Below are positions 45,654-56,020 of a stretch of 64,000 nucleotides of DNA, piece after piece. Both the position numbers and the translations under genes were made by a program. The DNA lies in assembly GCA_030752605.1 (NCBI GenBank), contig JASMDX010000052.1:73667-137666 (forward strand), written 5' to 3'. The notes under the pieces are model-generated. The model worked only from the letters and a program-made list of their open reading frames with translations, was not told where the DNA came from and made no database searches. Source of the stretch: GCA-2731375 sp002731375. GTDB lineage: Bacteria > Pseudomonadota > Alphaproteobacteria > GCA-2731375. Position 1 is the stretch's first letter, and the number at the start of each line of letters is the position of its first letter.

Positions 45654-46010
45654 TCAGGCGACGCGGAAGCTTTCACCGCAGCCGCAACGATCTGATTCAT
45701 TGGGATTGTTGAAGATGAAGGTGGATTGAAATTTGTCCGTGGTGTAGTCCATTTCCGCCCCGATCAGGAACATGATCGCGGTCGGGTCGATGAACACTTT
45801 TACGCCATCGGTTTCGATTTCTTCCTCGAACTGCTTCTTTTCCTTGGCGTATTCTACCTCATACATCAGGCCGGAACAGCCGCCCGTCTTGACGCCGACG
45901 CGCAAGGCCAAAACGTCCCCCTGGCCGCGCGCCATCAGTTCCTTGGCGCGGGCGACTGCCGCATCCGTCATTGTAATTACCGGTGGTCTTTCCATGTTCA
46001 TACTTCCCAT
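45654..46010 (-). CDS. sufA: A-type iron-sulfur assembly protein SufA/IscA
   Basis: 118 aa; GGCSGLMYEVEY and CGCGESFRV carry the three ligand cysteines. It is the last gene of the suf operon and transfers clusters from the SufBCD scaffold. The longest start is at 46010 (MGSMNMERPP), and a start at MNMERPP is also possible. It is a second A-type carrier besides ErpA at 25215-25571. Confidence 0.93.
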   Translation of the reverse strand: MGSMNMERPPVITMTDAAVARAKELMARGQGDVLALRVGVKTGGCSGLMYEVEYAKEKKQFEEEIETDGVKVFIDPTAIMFLIGAEMDYTTDKFQSTFIFNNPNESDRCGCGESFRVA

Positions 46011-46062
46011 TCCCCAAAGAGACCCAGTTACCCAAACCAGGCGGCACTATGTTGCCATAATT

Positions 46063-46485
46063 CTAAAACATATCCAATTCGACGCGGGCGGCTTCCGACA
46101 TCATGGACATATCCCACGGCGGATCCCAAACCAGTTCGACCATGACCTGGGCCACGCCCTCGGCCTCGGACACGGTGCGGGCCAGATGGCCGGGCAAGAT
46201 GCCGGCGACCGGACAGCCAGGTGCGGTCAGGGTCATCTGGATCTCCACGTTACCGGCGGGATCCAGCTTGTAATCATAGATCAGCCCCAGTTCGAAAATA
46301 TTAACGGGGATTTCTGGGTCATAGACTTCCCGCATGGCGTCAATCACGGTGGATTCAGAGGCCACGGCAACGCCGTCCGCCAGCGGCTCGCCGGCGCGTG
46401 CCTTGCCGTCTTCATCCAATTCCGGCCCGTGCAAATGGGCGAAGGGATTGAACATCCCATGCGGGTCCATATCCGATATATCCAT
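46063..46485 (-). CDS. sufT: SufT family (DUF59/MIP18) Fe-S assembly protein
   Basis: 140 aa. The DUF59 core is VIDAMREVYDPEIPVNIFEL, followed by LIYDYKLDPAGNVEIQMTLT and APGCPVAG, which carries the conserved cysteine. SufT proteins help Fe-S maturation and delivery under iron demand. It has an N-terminal extension (~40 aa) typical of alphaproteobacterial members. It starts 6 bp after the sufE stop. Confidence 0.93.
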   Translation of the reverse strand: MDISDMDPHGMFNPFAHLHGPELDEDGKARAGEPLADGVAVASESTVIDAMREVYDPEIPVNIFELGLIYDYKLDPAGNVEIQMTLTAPGCPVAGILPGHLARTVSEAEGVAQVMVELVWDPPWDMSMMSEAARVELDMF

Positions 46486-46491
46486 ATCTTC

Positions 46492-46938
46492 CTAATCCTC
46501 GTTCGCCGTGGCAGCCTGAGCGGACCGCTGACTTAATTTCTGCATATGTTTCAACATCGCCATCATCCCCACTTGGCGTTGCATGGTCAGCGCCCCTAGA
46601 TTAAGGCTGCGCACATGATCCAGGGTGACTTCCGCCAGCTCATCACTGGTCAGCCCACTGAAAGATCCGGTCATCATAGAGACCAAACCCTTAACGATTA
46701 TGGCGTCACTCTGACCACGAAAGTGATGCGCGCCGCCGTTCATATCGTGAATGATCCAGACCTTTGACATGCAGCCGTGCATCAGATGCGCATGATCCAT
46801 GCATTCCACTGGGAAGGGGATCTTGTCGGCCCGCTTGCCAATGTCGATGATGTACTCAAAGCGGCTCTCTTCATCAAGCAAATCCAGCGCTTCCACATAC
46901 TCGTCGTATTGGGCCAGTTTTTCGACTGCGATCGTCAT
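46492..46938 (-). CDS. sufE: SufE sulfur acceptor
   Basis: 148 aa. The persulfide-accepting Cys is in DHAHLMHGCMSKVWI, following the DEESRFEYIIDIGKRADKI segment. It takes sulfur from SufS and delivers it to SufBCD. Its start codon overlaps the sufS stop (TGATG). Having SufE rather than SufU is consistent with Proteobacteria. Confidence 0.94.
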   Translation of the reverse strand: MTIAVEKLAQYDEYVEALDLLDEESRFEYIIDIGKRADKIPFPVECMDHAHLMHGCMSKVWIIHDMNGGAHHFRGQSDAIIVKGLVSMMTGSFSGLTSDELAEVTLDHVRSLNLGALTMQRQVGMMAMLKHMQKLSQRSAQAATANED

Positions 46939-48206
46939 CAGGCAAACAAACTCCGGGCTCTCTCCAGGGCGGTGATCATGGAGTCGATCTCGCCAATGGT
47001 GTTGTACATGGCCAATGATGCCCGTACGGTGCCTTCAACGCCCAGGCGCGTCATCAAAGGTTCGGCGCAATGCTGTCCCACGCGCACCGCGACGCCGGCC
47101 CTGTCCAATGTGGCGGCGGTATCGAAGGGATGGATGCCGTCCTGTACGAACGACAATATCGCCGCCTTTTCAGGCGCGCTACCGAACAGACGGATATCGG
47201 GCATGGCGGCCAGGCGTTCCGTGGCATAGGCCAGTAGCGCCTTTTCATGTGCCGCGATGGCGTCCATGCCAATGGCCGAGACATAATCGATAGCCGCGCC
47301 CAGGCCGATGGCCTCGACAATGGGCGGCGTGCCGGCCTCGAACCGATAGGGCGGTTCCTGATAGGTGGTTTTTTCGTAAGTCACCGTAGCGATCATATCG
47401 CCGCCGCCCTGATAGGGCGGCATTTGCGCTAACAGATCAGCCTTGCCGTAGAGCACGCCGATGGCCGTGGGGCCATATAGCTTGTGCCCGGTGAAGACAT
47501 AGAAATCTGCGTCCAGGTCCTGCACATCGACGGTGCTGTGAACCACGGCTTGGCTGCCATCCAACAACACGGGAATACTGCGATCATGGGCCAGACGCAC
47601 GATCTCGTTAGCCGGCAGCATGGTGCCCAGAACGTTGGAGCAATGGGTCATGGACACCAGCTTGGTGTTCCGATCCAGCAGAGCGGCATAGGCGTCCATG
47701 TCCAACATACCGCGGTCGTCAATGGGCGCGATCTTCAACTCGATGCCGGTCTCGTCGCGCAACAGCTGCCAGGGCACGATGTTTGCGTGATGCTCCATAT
47801 CGGAGATCACCACGGCGTCGTCCTTGGAGAGAAACTTCCGGCCATAAGTGGCGGCGACAAGATTGATGGCCTCGGTCGTGTTGCGGGTGATGACGATTTC
47901 GTTTTCCGATGGCGCGTTGATGAAGGCGGCAATTTTCTCGCGCACGCCTTCATAGCGGTCGGTCAGGGCCTGGCTGAGATAATGTGCACCGCGATGAACG
48001 TTGGTGTATTGATCCTCCAGCACCTCGGTCATGGCATTGATCACGGCGCGGGGTTTTTGCGCCGAGGCGCCACTGTCGAAATAGACCAGGGGCTTGCCAT
48101 GGACCTGACGGCTAAGAACGGGGAAATCCTGGCGGATGCGATCGATATCAAAGCCGCCTTCCGCGTTATGGCCGCTGAGGTTCGTGTTTTGCGCCATCTC
48201 GTTCAT
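46938..48206 (-). CDS. sufS: cysteine desulfurase SufS
   Basis: About 422 aa from the ATG at 48206, which overlaps the sufD stop as ATGA; an ATG at 48218 is also in frame. Group II desulfurase: the PLP Lys is in FTGHKLYGPTAIGVLYG and the catalytic Cys in VRVGQHCAEPL; MEHHANIVPWQLL binds PLP. It removes sulfur from cysteine for SufE/SufBCD. Confidence 0.96.
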   Translation of the reverse strand: MNEMAQNTNLSGHNAEGGFDIDRIRQDFPVLSRQVHGKPLVYFDSGASAQKPRAVINAMTEVLEDQYTNVHRGAHYLSQALTDRYEGVREKIAAFINAPSENEIVITRNTTEAINLVAATYGRKFLSKDDAVVISDMEHHANIVPWQLLRDETGIELKIAPIDDRGMLDMDAYAALLDRNTKLVSMTHCSNVLGTMLPANEIVRLAHDRSIPVLLDGSQAVVHSTVDVQDLDADFYVFTGHKLYGPTAIGVLYGKADLLAQMPPYQGGGDMIATVTYEKTTYQEPPYRFEAGTPPIVEAIGLGAAIDYVSAIGMDAIAAHEKALLAYATERLAAMPDIRLFGSAPEKAAILSFVQDGIHPFDTAATLDRAGVAVRVGQHCAEPLMTRLGVEGTVRASLAMYNTIGEIDSMITALERARSLFA

Positions 48207-49462
48207 GCCACCATCCAATCACCAACCAGCTGCTCCATGACCGCACGCAAATCATCGTGGCCAATCCGGTCCAGGGTTTCGGCGATAAATGCGGTCATCA
48301 GAAGCTGCCGGGCCACATCTTCGGGGATGCCGCGGGAGCGGAGATAGAACAGACCGGATTCGTCCAATTCACCTGCCGTGGCGCCATGGCTGCATTTCAC
48401 ATCGTCGGCCAGGATCTGCAATTCGGGCTTGGCGTCGATTTCCGCCCCGTCCGACAACAGCAAGGTCTTGTTTAATTGATGGCCTTCAATGCCCTGAGCA
48501 TCGGGTCGCACGGTGATCTTGCCTTGAAAGACAGCATGCGCTCTGTCGTCCAGGATGCCGCGATAATCCTGATGACTATTGGTGGTACGGACCACGTGGT
48601 CCATCTCAATCGCATTGTCGCAATGTTGCTTACCTCGCAACAAATAGACGCCGTTCAGGTCTGCTTCCGCACCCTGTCCGGCCAGCGCCATGTGGATTTC
48701 ACTGCGAACAAGCTGACCGCCCAAATTCAGGTCAAAATTCTCAAACCGCGCGTCATTTTCCAACTGCCCGGCCAAGGTCGCCACATGGGAGGCACCGACA
48801 GCATCCTGCTGGATCTTGTAACGGCGCAAATTCGCATCTGCTGCCCCATGAACCTCCGTCACGGCATTGACGAAGTAATCCCCGTCACCCCGCCCCAGAT
48901 AATGTTCCACTACTGTTGCCCGGGACCCGGCTCCGGCCAGCACCAGATTGCGGGGGTAACAGGTGCCTGCATCGGATAGGAACAGGACCTCAGTGGGTCG
49001 GTCCACGATAACACCGGGATCAATGGACAATACGTAACCATCCCGGCTCAAGGCTTGGTTTAAAGCCGGAAGGGGCAAATCTTGCCCGGCATCGATTTGT
49101 CCCATGTGATCGGCCAAACTATTCGGGCTTTCACTCATCGTCTGGGCCATGCCAGCCAGCCGGACGCCGTTGGGAAGATCATTTGTATCGCTTTGCAGCA
49201 CCCCGTTTCTGAAGACCAACCGATGACTGCCTGTCAGCAGGGCCGGTGGTGCCTCAATGGCGGACGCCGCATCCAGTGCAAATAGCTGCGCTTGCACGGG
49301 TTTCAGATTGGTATAGCGCCAGGCCTCGATCTTGCGGTCCGGCAGACCTTGGCTGGAAAACCGTGCCGCTGCGGCCTGTCGCAGATCGGCCAGCCAAGGC
49401 GGACCGCCTTCCGGCAGGTGATCAGCGAATTGTGCCTGATAGGCTTCCATCCCCAACCTCAT
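48203..49462 (-). CDS. sufD: SufD component of the SufBCD scaffold
   Basis: About 419 aa from the ATG at 49462; the ATG at 49450 (MEAYQAQFADHLP) has the better GAGGTTGGGG spacing and may be the real start. A longer frame would run into sufC. Beta-helix core with GVYLLRGKQHCDNAIEMDHV and CSHGATAGELDESGLFYLRS. It forms the SufBCD complex with SufB and SufC. Confidence 0.94.
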   Translation of the reverse strand: MRLGMEAYQAQFADHLPEGGPPWLADLRQAAAARFSSQGLPDRKIEAWRYTNLKPVQAQLFALDAASAIEAPPALLTGSHRLVFRNGVLQSDTNDLPNGVRLAGMAQTMSESPNSLADHMGQIDAGQDLPLPALNQALSRDGYVLSIDPGVIVDRPTEVLFLSDAGTCYPRNLVLAGAGSRATVVEHYLGRGDGDYFVNAVTEVHGAADANLRRYKIQQDAVGASHVATLAGQLENDARFENFDLNLGGQLVRSEIHMALAGQGAEADLNGVYLLRGKQHCDNAIEMDHVVRTTNSHQDYRGILDDRAHAVFQGKITVRPDAQGIEGHQLNKTLLLSDGAEIDAKPELQILADDVKCSHGATAGELDESGLFYLRSRGIPEDVARQLLMTAFIAETLDRIGHDDLRAVMEQLVGDWMVA

Positions 49463-49466
49463 GGTC

Positions 49467-50222
49467 CTAGGCCGCCTCCGTTCCGGAAATGAACTCGGCG
49501 TAGCCTTTTTCCTCCAACTCCCGCGCCAATTCCTTGCCGCCAGAGCGGGCGATCCGGCCATGGGCCAGGACATGCACATAATCAGGCACGATGTAATCCA
49601 GCAGGCGCTGGTAATGGGTGATCACCAGCATGGAGCGTTTCGGTCCGCGTAGCGCATTGACGCCCTCGGCCACGATTTTTAAGGCGTCGATATCCAGGCC
49701 GCTGTCGGTCTCATCTAGGACCGCGAAGTATGGCTCCAGCAAGGCCATTTGCAGGATTTCGTTGCGTTTTTTCTCGCCGCCCGAAAAACCCACGTTGACG
49801 CCACGGCGCAGCATATCATCGCTGATATTGAGCGCTTTCGTATACACGCGCAGGCGCTTCATAAATTGCACCGCGTCCAGTTCTTCCTCGCCCCGATATC
49901 GGCGCACTGCGTTCAGGGCGGTCTTCAGAAAGGTCGTGGAAGATACACCCGGTAGCTCGACCGGATATTGAAAGCCCAGAAAGATGCCTTCGGCGGCGCG
50001 CGCCTCCGTATTCAATTCGCCTAAATCCCTACCCTGGTAGGTAATCGAGCCGGCGGTGACATCGTAGCCGTCGCGCCCGGAGAGGACATAAGACAAGGTG
50101 CTTTTCCCCGAGCCGTTCGGCCCCATGATGGCATGCACCTCACCCTCGCCAATGCTCAAGTCGATGCCCTTGAGGATTTCCTTGCCGTCCACGTTCGCGT
50201 GCAGGTCTTTGATTTCCAACAT
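49467..50222 (-). CDS. sufC: SufC ATPase
   Basis: 251 aa from the ATG at 50222 (MLEIKDLHANVDGKEILKGI); in-frame ATG at 50231 and a longer start inside sufB are less likely. ABC ATPase: Walker A GPNGSGKST, signature FSGGEKKRNEI, Walker B VLDETDSGLDIDAL. It energises cluster assembly on SufBD and is not a transporter. Confidence 0.96.
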   Translation of the reverse strand: MLEIKDLHANVDGKEILKGIDLSIGEGEVHAIMGPNGSGKSTLSYVLSGRDGYDVTAGSITYQGRDLGELNTEARAAEGIFLGFQYPVELPGVSSTTFLKTALNAVRRYRGEEELDAVQFMKRLRVYTKALNISDDMLRRGVNVGFSGGEKKRNEILQMALLEPYFAVLDETDSGLDIDALKIVAEGVNALRGPKRSMLVITHYQRLLDYIVPDYVHVLAHGRIARSGGKELARELEEKGYAEFISGTEAA

Positions 50223-50235
50223 GTTGCCCATTTCC

Positions 50236-51689
<1,454 letters not shown>

Positions 51690-51693
<4 letters not shown>

Positions 51694-52145
51694 TTAGCAA
51701 GCTCTTCGGGTGTAGGTTCAAAGGGAAACGGTCGGGGCATCATCTCTGCCAGGCTGACGCTTTCCAGGGCCGTTTGGATGGCTTTGTTGACCTGGTTCCA
51801 ATTGCCGCTCAAGGAGCAGAGCGGCATGGAACCGCACGAGGTATCGGCGCCATCAATGCAGGAGGTAAGCGCAATGGGCCCTTCCAGGGCGGTCACGATA
51901 TCGGCCACGGTAACCTGGCCCGCCGCCCGGTCCAGGCTATAGCCGCCGCCGGCGCCGCGATGGGATGTCAGGATGCCGGCCTTGCTCAACTGTTTCATCA
52001 GTTTCGAAACCGAAGGCAGGGGCACGCCCGAATCCTGCGCCATTCGCACGGCCGTCATCACCTTATCATCGCCGCTACCCTTGCCGTCGGCCATATGGCT
52101 CAACATGACAACGGCGTAATCGGTCATTTTATTCAGGCGGATCAT
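51690..52145 (-). CDS. iscR: Rrf2-family Fe-S regulator (IscR/SufR type)
   Basis: About 151 aa (a second ATG one codon upstream at 52148). The winged helix is MTDYAVVMLSHMADG, GVPLPSVSKLMKQLSKAGIL and SHRGAGGGYSLDRAAGQV; the cluster-ligand cysteines are in SCIDGADTSCGSMPLC. Such proteins sense cluster status and repress the suf operon. It heads iscR-sufBCDSE-sufT-sufA and probably autoregulates through the site noted just upstream. Confidence 0.94.
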
Positions 52146-52163
52146 CACGCACCCCGCAATCAG

Positions 52164-52176
52164 GACTAAATTGGTA
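52164..52176. promoter_or_regulatory. candidate IscR-type operator
   Basis: GACTAAATTGGTA matches about 11 of 13 positions of the type 1 IscR core (GACTRWWWYAGTC) and sits 19 bp upstream of the iscR start codon. No other obvious palindrome lies in the 172-bp gap. The match is imperfect, so this is tentative. Confidence 0.35.
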
Positions 52177-52320
52177 CGATTTACATAGCGGAATGTGAAA
52201 TGAAGTCAAGCAGCAAGCTTGCTGCATGCCAACCGGTTTTCGTGGTAACGGCAGTCTTTGCAATTACCGAGGCTTTGTTGCTAGAAGGTTAGCGCCTTTT
52301 CCCAGTCTGGAAGTATCCCG

Positions 52321-53160
52321 ATGCCAATAGCCGTTGTTTACCGGGCCCTGGCCCTTGGCCTGCTATGTGCTTGTCTGTCCGTCCCCGTCATGGCGGAGGA
52401 GAAACCGTTGTTCGAGCTTGGCATGGCGGGCGGTGTGGGATATCTGCCCGATTATCCGGCGGCTGGACAAAACCACTTCAACGGAATCGCCCTGCCGTTT
52501 CCCATTTATCGGGGGGAGTTCATCCGCTCGGACAGCAAAGGGCTGTTGCGGGGACGCCTTGTCCATAGCCAGGATTTTGAATTGGATGTTTCCCTGGGTG
52601 GTTCGCTGGATGCTGACTCCGATGAGAATGACGCGCGCCGCGGCATGCCTGACCTTGACTATATGGCCGAACTAGGCCCGCGTCTGCAGTGGACCTTTGT
52701 TCGAGCCGCACGATGGGCAAAGTTTGAGCTAGAACTACCAATTAGAGCAATTTTTTCAACTGATTTCTCAAGTGTGGAGCATCGCGGTTTCCTGGTTGAG
52801 CCGCAGTTGGCCTATCAACATGACAATTTCCTGGACAGCGGTACGAAATTTAAGCTGGGTCTATCCGCGGTGCTGGCGGATGAAGATTTGCAGGACTATT
52901 TTTATCAGGTGGATGCACCTTTCGCGACAGCGGCGCGGCGGACATATGACGGACAGGGTGGGTATTTAGGCAGCAAGGTTCGCCTTTTGGTACAGCATCC
53001 CTTTGGCAAACACCTGAAGCTGTTCCTGGCCGGCGACATCAATTCGTATCACGGCGCGGCGAACGTGGATAGTCCGCTGTATCGCGAGGAGCTGACCTAT
53101 GGCGCCGGAGTGGGCCTGATCTGGTCGTTTTTCCAATCGGAACCGACTGTTGACGAATAG
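52321..53160 (+). CDS. MipA/OmpV family outer-membrane protein
   Basis: A 279-aa beta-barrel. Signal peptide about residues 1-25 (ALALGLLCACLSVPVMA). The mature part has the family pattern (ELGMAGGVGYLPDYPAAGQN, IALPFPIYRGEFIRSD) and ends GAGVGLIWSFF, an outer-membrane C-terminal strand. MipA/OmpV proteins are scaffolds or porins of uncertain function. It is divergent from iscR and stands alone. Confidence 0.88.
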   Translation: MPIAVVYRALALGLLCACLSVPVMAEEKPLFELGMAGGVGYLPDYPAAGQNHFNGIALPFPIYRGEFIRSDSKGLLRGRLVHSQDFELDVSLGGSLDADSDENDARRGMPDLDYMAELGPRLQWTFVRAARWAKFELELPIRAIFSTDFSSVEHRGFLVEPQLAYQHDNFLDSGTKFKLGLSAVLADEDLQDYFYQVDAPFATAARRTYDGQGGYLGSKVRLLVQHPFGKHLKLFLAGDINSYHGAANVDSPLYREELTYGAGVGLIWSFFQSEPTVDE

Positions 53161-53736
53161 AATATACGGCAGCTTTTATTTGCCATCATGCCTTGGTATT
53201 GAGCCAATTACCGAACCCATCCAAATTATGAGACCAAAAAACTGCAATGTTGTCGTCGGTCAGCCTTTGTGCATCCGTCGCCACCGAACTTCGCGCTAAT
53301 TCTGTCTTAGAAAACCAAATTAGAAGGCAAAACGGGCCCGGTGGTGCCCCTTTAGTAAAGCTTTCGCATTGGCGGCCCTGCCCAACGCATTTGACCTTGT
53401 TGGTGGCTCTTGATCAGGCCGAGCTGTTGTTTGACCCGTTGCGCCTGAAGCTTTGCGCTTTCCTTGGCCTAGTCCGCATCGACTAGATTGCCCACGCCAG
53501 CGCAATGGATATCGGTCAGCCTGGTGGTAAATTCGAGCTGGACCTCGATACGCCGTGCCAAGGAGCCGATTCCATGGTGTCATTCACCGCGGCGGTACCG
53601 TTGGCTAATGCCATCTTGACCGCGTGCATACAGGCGATGTCGCCGCGCATGTCACATGTCTCAATACAGACAGGAAAAACAGCTCCTTTATGAATTTCGT
53701 GAGATGGAATCTACCTACTTGTAGACGATCCCGCCT
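53161..53736. other. 576-bp gap between mipA-like and acyl-CoA synthetase genes
   Basis: Apart from the flagellin remnant at 53348-53600, I see no convincing gene. Short plus-strand frames at 53247-53486 and 53505-53693 are antisense to, or beside, the remnant and lack family features. Confidence 0.6.
53348..53600 (-). pseudogene. flagellin C-terminal remnant
   Basis: Minus-strand translation from about 53553 gives IEVQLEFTTRLTDIHCAGVG, NLVDAD, a stop, then AKESAKLQAQRVKQQLGL. This matches the D0/D1 C-terminal helix of alphaproteobacterial flagellins (GVGxLVDADMxKESAKLQxLQVKQQLGxQALSIANQ). After QQLGL the frame degenerates, and the upstream part is not recognisable. The TAG replacing a Met or Leu codon and the lost end show it is dead. 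No other flagellar gene is in the window. Confidence 0.6.
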
Positions 53737-55296
53737 CTAATTTACCTGCTTCTCGTGGCCTTCCCAATAGGGCTGACGCAGCTCCGTCTTGAGGATCTTG
53801 CCCGCGCCCGAGAGGGGGAGGGGGGCTGTCTCGAACGAGACGCTGCGGGGGCATTTGTAGTTGGCGATCCATTCATGGCAATGGGCGATAACGGCCGCCT
53901 CGTCCAGCATCTTGCCGTTGGCCAGGCGGACAATGGCGTGCACCTGTTCGCCCCATTTTTCGTGAGGGATGCCGATCACGGCGCATTCGACCACAGCGTC
54001 GTGCTGATAGATGGCGTTTTCGACCTCCGCCGAGTAGACGTTTTCGCCACCCGAAATGATCATGTCCTTGACCCGGTCCACCACATAGACAAAGCCATCC
54101 TCGTCCATGCGGCCACCGTCACCCGTATGCAGCCAGCCGTTGCGCAATGTCTCGGCGGTCAGTTCCGGCAGATTCCAATAGCCCAGCATGACGTTTTCGC
54201 CCTGGCCGCAGATTTCGCCAACCGTACCTCGGGGCACTTCGTTATCATCCTCGTCGACGATCTTGATCTCGACACCGGGGATGGCCACGCCGGCGGATTT
54301 GATCTTGCCGGCCAGCGGCCCTTCCTCAACCATGCGGTTAGGTGGCAGCGCGGTCAGCACCGGGCCGGCTTCGGTCTGGCCATAGACGTGATGGAACTGG
54401 GCGTTGGGGATGACTTGCAGGGCCGTCTTCAAGACTGCTTCGGGCATGGGAGAGGCACCGAACAGGACGTGGCGAATACTGCTTAGATCATAATTGGCGA
54501 CATCCGGGTGATTGACAGCCATATTGATCATGGTCGGGACCATCAGGGCCAAATCGATCTTGTTATCTTGAATGGCCTTCAATGTGGCGACCGGTTCGAA
54601 GCCCGGAATAATCGTCGACGCGCCGGCCATGGAGATAATGGCGAACATTGCCGCGCCGTTGGCCAAATGAAACATGGGTGCCGCGTGCAAATAATGTGAA
54701 GACGCGGTAAAGCCGGTTTCGCCAGCAATCTGCAGGGAATTCAACAGCAGGTTCCGGTGGCTCAACATAACGCCCTTGGAGCGTCCCGTGGTGCCGCCGG
54801 TGTAAAACAGGCCGGCCATTTCATCGCCGCCGGAATCCAATGGCGTCATTTCGCCCGCGCCCTCGATCAAGCCCTCGTAGGACAACATGCCCGCGGGGGC
54901 AGTGCCATCACCGACATAAACCATTGTCTTGACGCTGTCCAAGCGGCCTTGAAGCTTGGGCAGCATGGCGGTGAAATTGTCATCGACCAACAAAATCGTG
55001 GCGCCGGAATCGTTCAGCCAATGCTCGACCTCGGGCGGGGCCAGACGGGTATTGATGGGCACGAAAACCCCGCCGGCCCACGGTACCGCGAAAAAATATT
55101 CGAGATATCGGTCGCTGTTTAGAGCCAGCATGGCGACCCGCTCGCCGACGCCAACACCAAGACCCCGCAGGCCCGCCCCCAGGCGCGAGACGCGGGAGGC
55201 AAACTGGCCCCAATTTTGTTGCCGGTCTTGAAAGTTGGAGGCCAAGCCGGCTCCGTTCATCTGTGCCGCCCGATTGACGATAGCGCTGATGCGCAT
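53737..55296 (-). CDS. AMP-dependent acyl-CoA synthetase
   Basis: A 519-aa ANL-family ligase. P-loop YTGGTTGRSKGVMLSHRN, HHVYGQTEAGP, GWLHTGDGGRMDEDGFVYVV, DMIISGGENVYSAEVE, and the catalytic Lys in PLSGAGKILKTELR. It activates a fatty or aromatic acid with ATP and CoA; the substrate is unknown. It stands alone, convergent towards the flagellin remnant, with an IS remnant just upstream. Confidence 0.93.
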   Translation of the reverse strand: MRISAIVNRAAQMNGAGLASNFQDRQQNWGQFASRVSRLGAGLRGLGVGVGERVAMLALNSDRYLEYFFAVPWAGGVFVPINTRLAPPEVEHWLNDSGATILLVDDNFTAMLPKLQGRLDSVKTMVYVGDGTAPAGMLSYEGLIEGAGEMTPLDSGGDEMAGLFYTGGTTGRSKGVMLSHRNLLLNSLQIAGETGFTASSHYLHAAPMFHLANGAAMFAIISMAGASTIIPGFEPVATLKAIQDNKIDLALMVPTMINMAVNHPDVANYDLSSIRHVLFGASPMPEAVLKTALQVIPNAQFHHVYGQTEAGPVLTALPPNRMVEEGPLAGKIKSAGVAIPGVEIKIVDEDDNEVPRGTVGEICGQGENVMLGYWNLPELTAETLRNGWLHTGDGGRMDEDGFVYVVDRVKDMIISGGENVYSAEVENAIYQHDAVVECAVIGIPHEKWGEQVHAIVRLANGKMLDEAAVIAHCHEWIANYKCPRSVSFETAPLPLSGAGKILKTELRQPYWEGHEKQVN

Positions 55297-55460
55297 GGCC
55301 CCGATAACCTCCAGGTCAAGACGTGGTATCGGCCCGATTATTAGCCATCACCGTGTTGGTATCAACCCTCGTCGTCCCAACTTTCGGGCAGTTCGTGGTG
55401 AGCTGCCTGATTTAGATGGTCCAGCCGTTATGAGAGAGTTTGGCCGGTTTGCTCGCCCGG

Positions 55461-55728
55461 TTACGGTGATCGGAGCGTAGCGTAGATCGACGTGAGAGGG
55501 CGCGGCAAGATAGTTTCTGGTGCTGGCGGTCGGTAGTTGAGCGAACTGTGAGGGCGGACCGTATTGTAGTGATACCGCCATTGCTCGACGAGCGAGGACC
55601 TTAGCCTCCTCCAGGGTGTAGAATATTTCCATGTACAATAATTCATCGCGTAGTTTCCCATCGAAGCTTTCATTGTAGCCATTCTCCCAGGGGCTACCCG
55701 GGGTGATGAACAGGGTTTTCACATCCAT
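55461..55728 (-). pseudogene. IS3-family transposase (orfB) 3' remnant with frameshift
   Basis: Frame 1 from 55728: TLFITPGSPWENGYNESFDG, KLRDELLYMEIFYTLEEAKVL, the end of the DDE integrase core with the catalytic Glu. It then breaks, and frame 2 continues VEQWRYHYNTVRPHSSLNYR, PPAPETI. This is the C-terminus of an IS3-family orfB. The 5' part of orfB, orfA and the terminal repeats are absent; the cut is near 55745, about 100 bp from tRNA-Asp. Confidence 0.8.
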
Positions 55729-55807
55729 CCGAGCACGCCAACATCCGGGTTATGGCCAGTTGTTGGAAAATAGGCCCTTCACCCTTTGATAACCCAGCAC
55801 ACCGGGC

Positions 55808-55836
55808 TTGACACTGAGGCTGGCGGGGAGGTACAT
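55808..55836 (+). promoter_or_regulatory. candidate promoter of tRNA-Asp
   Basis: TTGACA at 55808-55813 is followed after 17 bp by GTACAT at 55831-55836, a usable though imperfect -10. It ends 15 bp before the tRNA 5' end, and no other start signal is seen in the region. Confidence 0.55.
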
Positions 55837-55851
55837 GGTGCCCGCTTCGTT

Positions 55852-55928
55852 GGGGGTGTAGCTCAGCTGGTTAGAGCGCTGGCCTGTCACGCCAGAGGTC
55901 GCGGGTTCGAGTCCCGTCACTCCCGCCA
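55852..55928 (+). tRNA. tRNA-Asp(GTC)
   Basis: A 77-nt cloverleaf with encoded CCA. The acceptor stem GGGGGTG pairs with CACTCCC (one G-T); the anticodon arm CTGGC/GCCAG has the loop CTGTCAC and anticodon GTC at 55886-55888; the T-arm has GTTCGAGTC. It is the only complete tRNA in the window. Its 3' 48 bp recur at 57894-57941 and 60392-60439, marking it as an integration target. Confidence 0.95.
55881..55928 (+). repeat. attachment-site copy 1 (3' end of tRNA-Asp)
   Basis: The 48 bp from the anticodon stem to CCA are the reference copy; copies 2 and 3 differ at 4 and 3 positions. They lie in direct orientation at 57894 and 60392. Tyrosine-recombinase elements commonly duplicate exactly this tRNA portion. 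Confidence 0.75.
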
Positions 55929-55975
55929 CGAAGTTCCCCAGAATACTGCTATTTTTTAGCTCCCCCCTAGATTTG
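55929..55975 (+). repeat. left-end type flank after copy 1
   Basis: The ~45 bp after the tRNA (CGAAGTTCCCCAGAA, then a T6 run in TATTTTTTA, then TAGATTTGC) aligns with the flank after copy 3 at 60440-60485. This indicates that related element ends start at both copies. Confidence 0.6.
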
Positions 55976-55998
55976 CGATCGGCCGGAAATCCGGTTGT

Positions 55999-56020
55999 TG
56001 TACATCTCTCGTACATTTCT
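55999..56020 (+). repeat. 11-bp iterons, set 1
   Basis: Two tandem 11-bp units, TGTACATCTCT and CGTACATTTCT, 70 bp from the end of attachment copy 1. Related units occur near copies 2 and 3. Confidence 0.6.

Noticed and set aside
47484..48347. Plus-strand 287-codon open frame
   Set aside because: Antisense to sufS and sufD, which have clear catalytic motifs; no family features.
53755..54486. Plus-strand 243-codon open frame
   Set aside because: Antisense to the acyl-CoA synthetase at 53737-55296.
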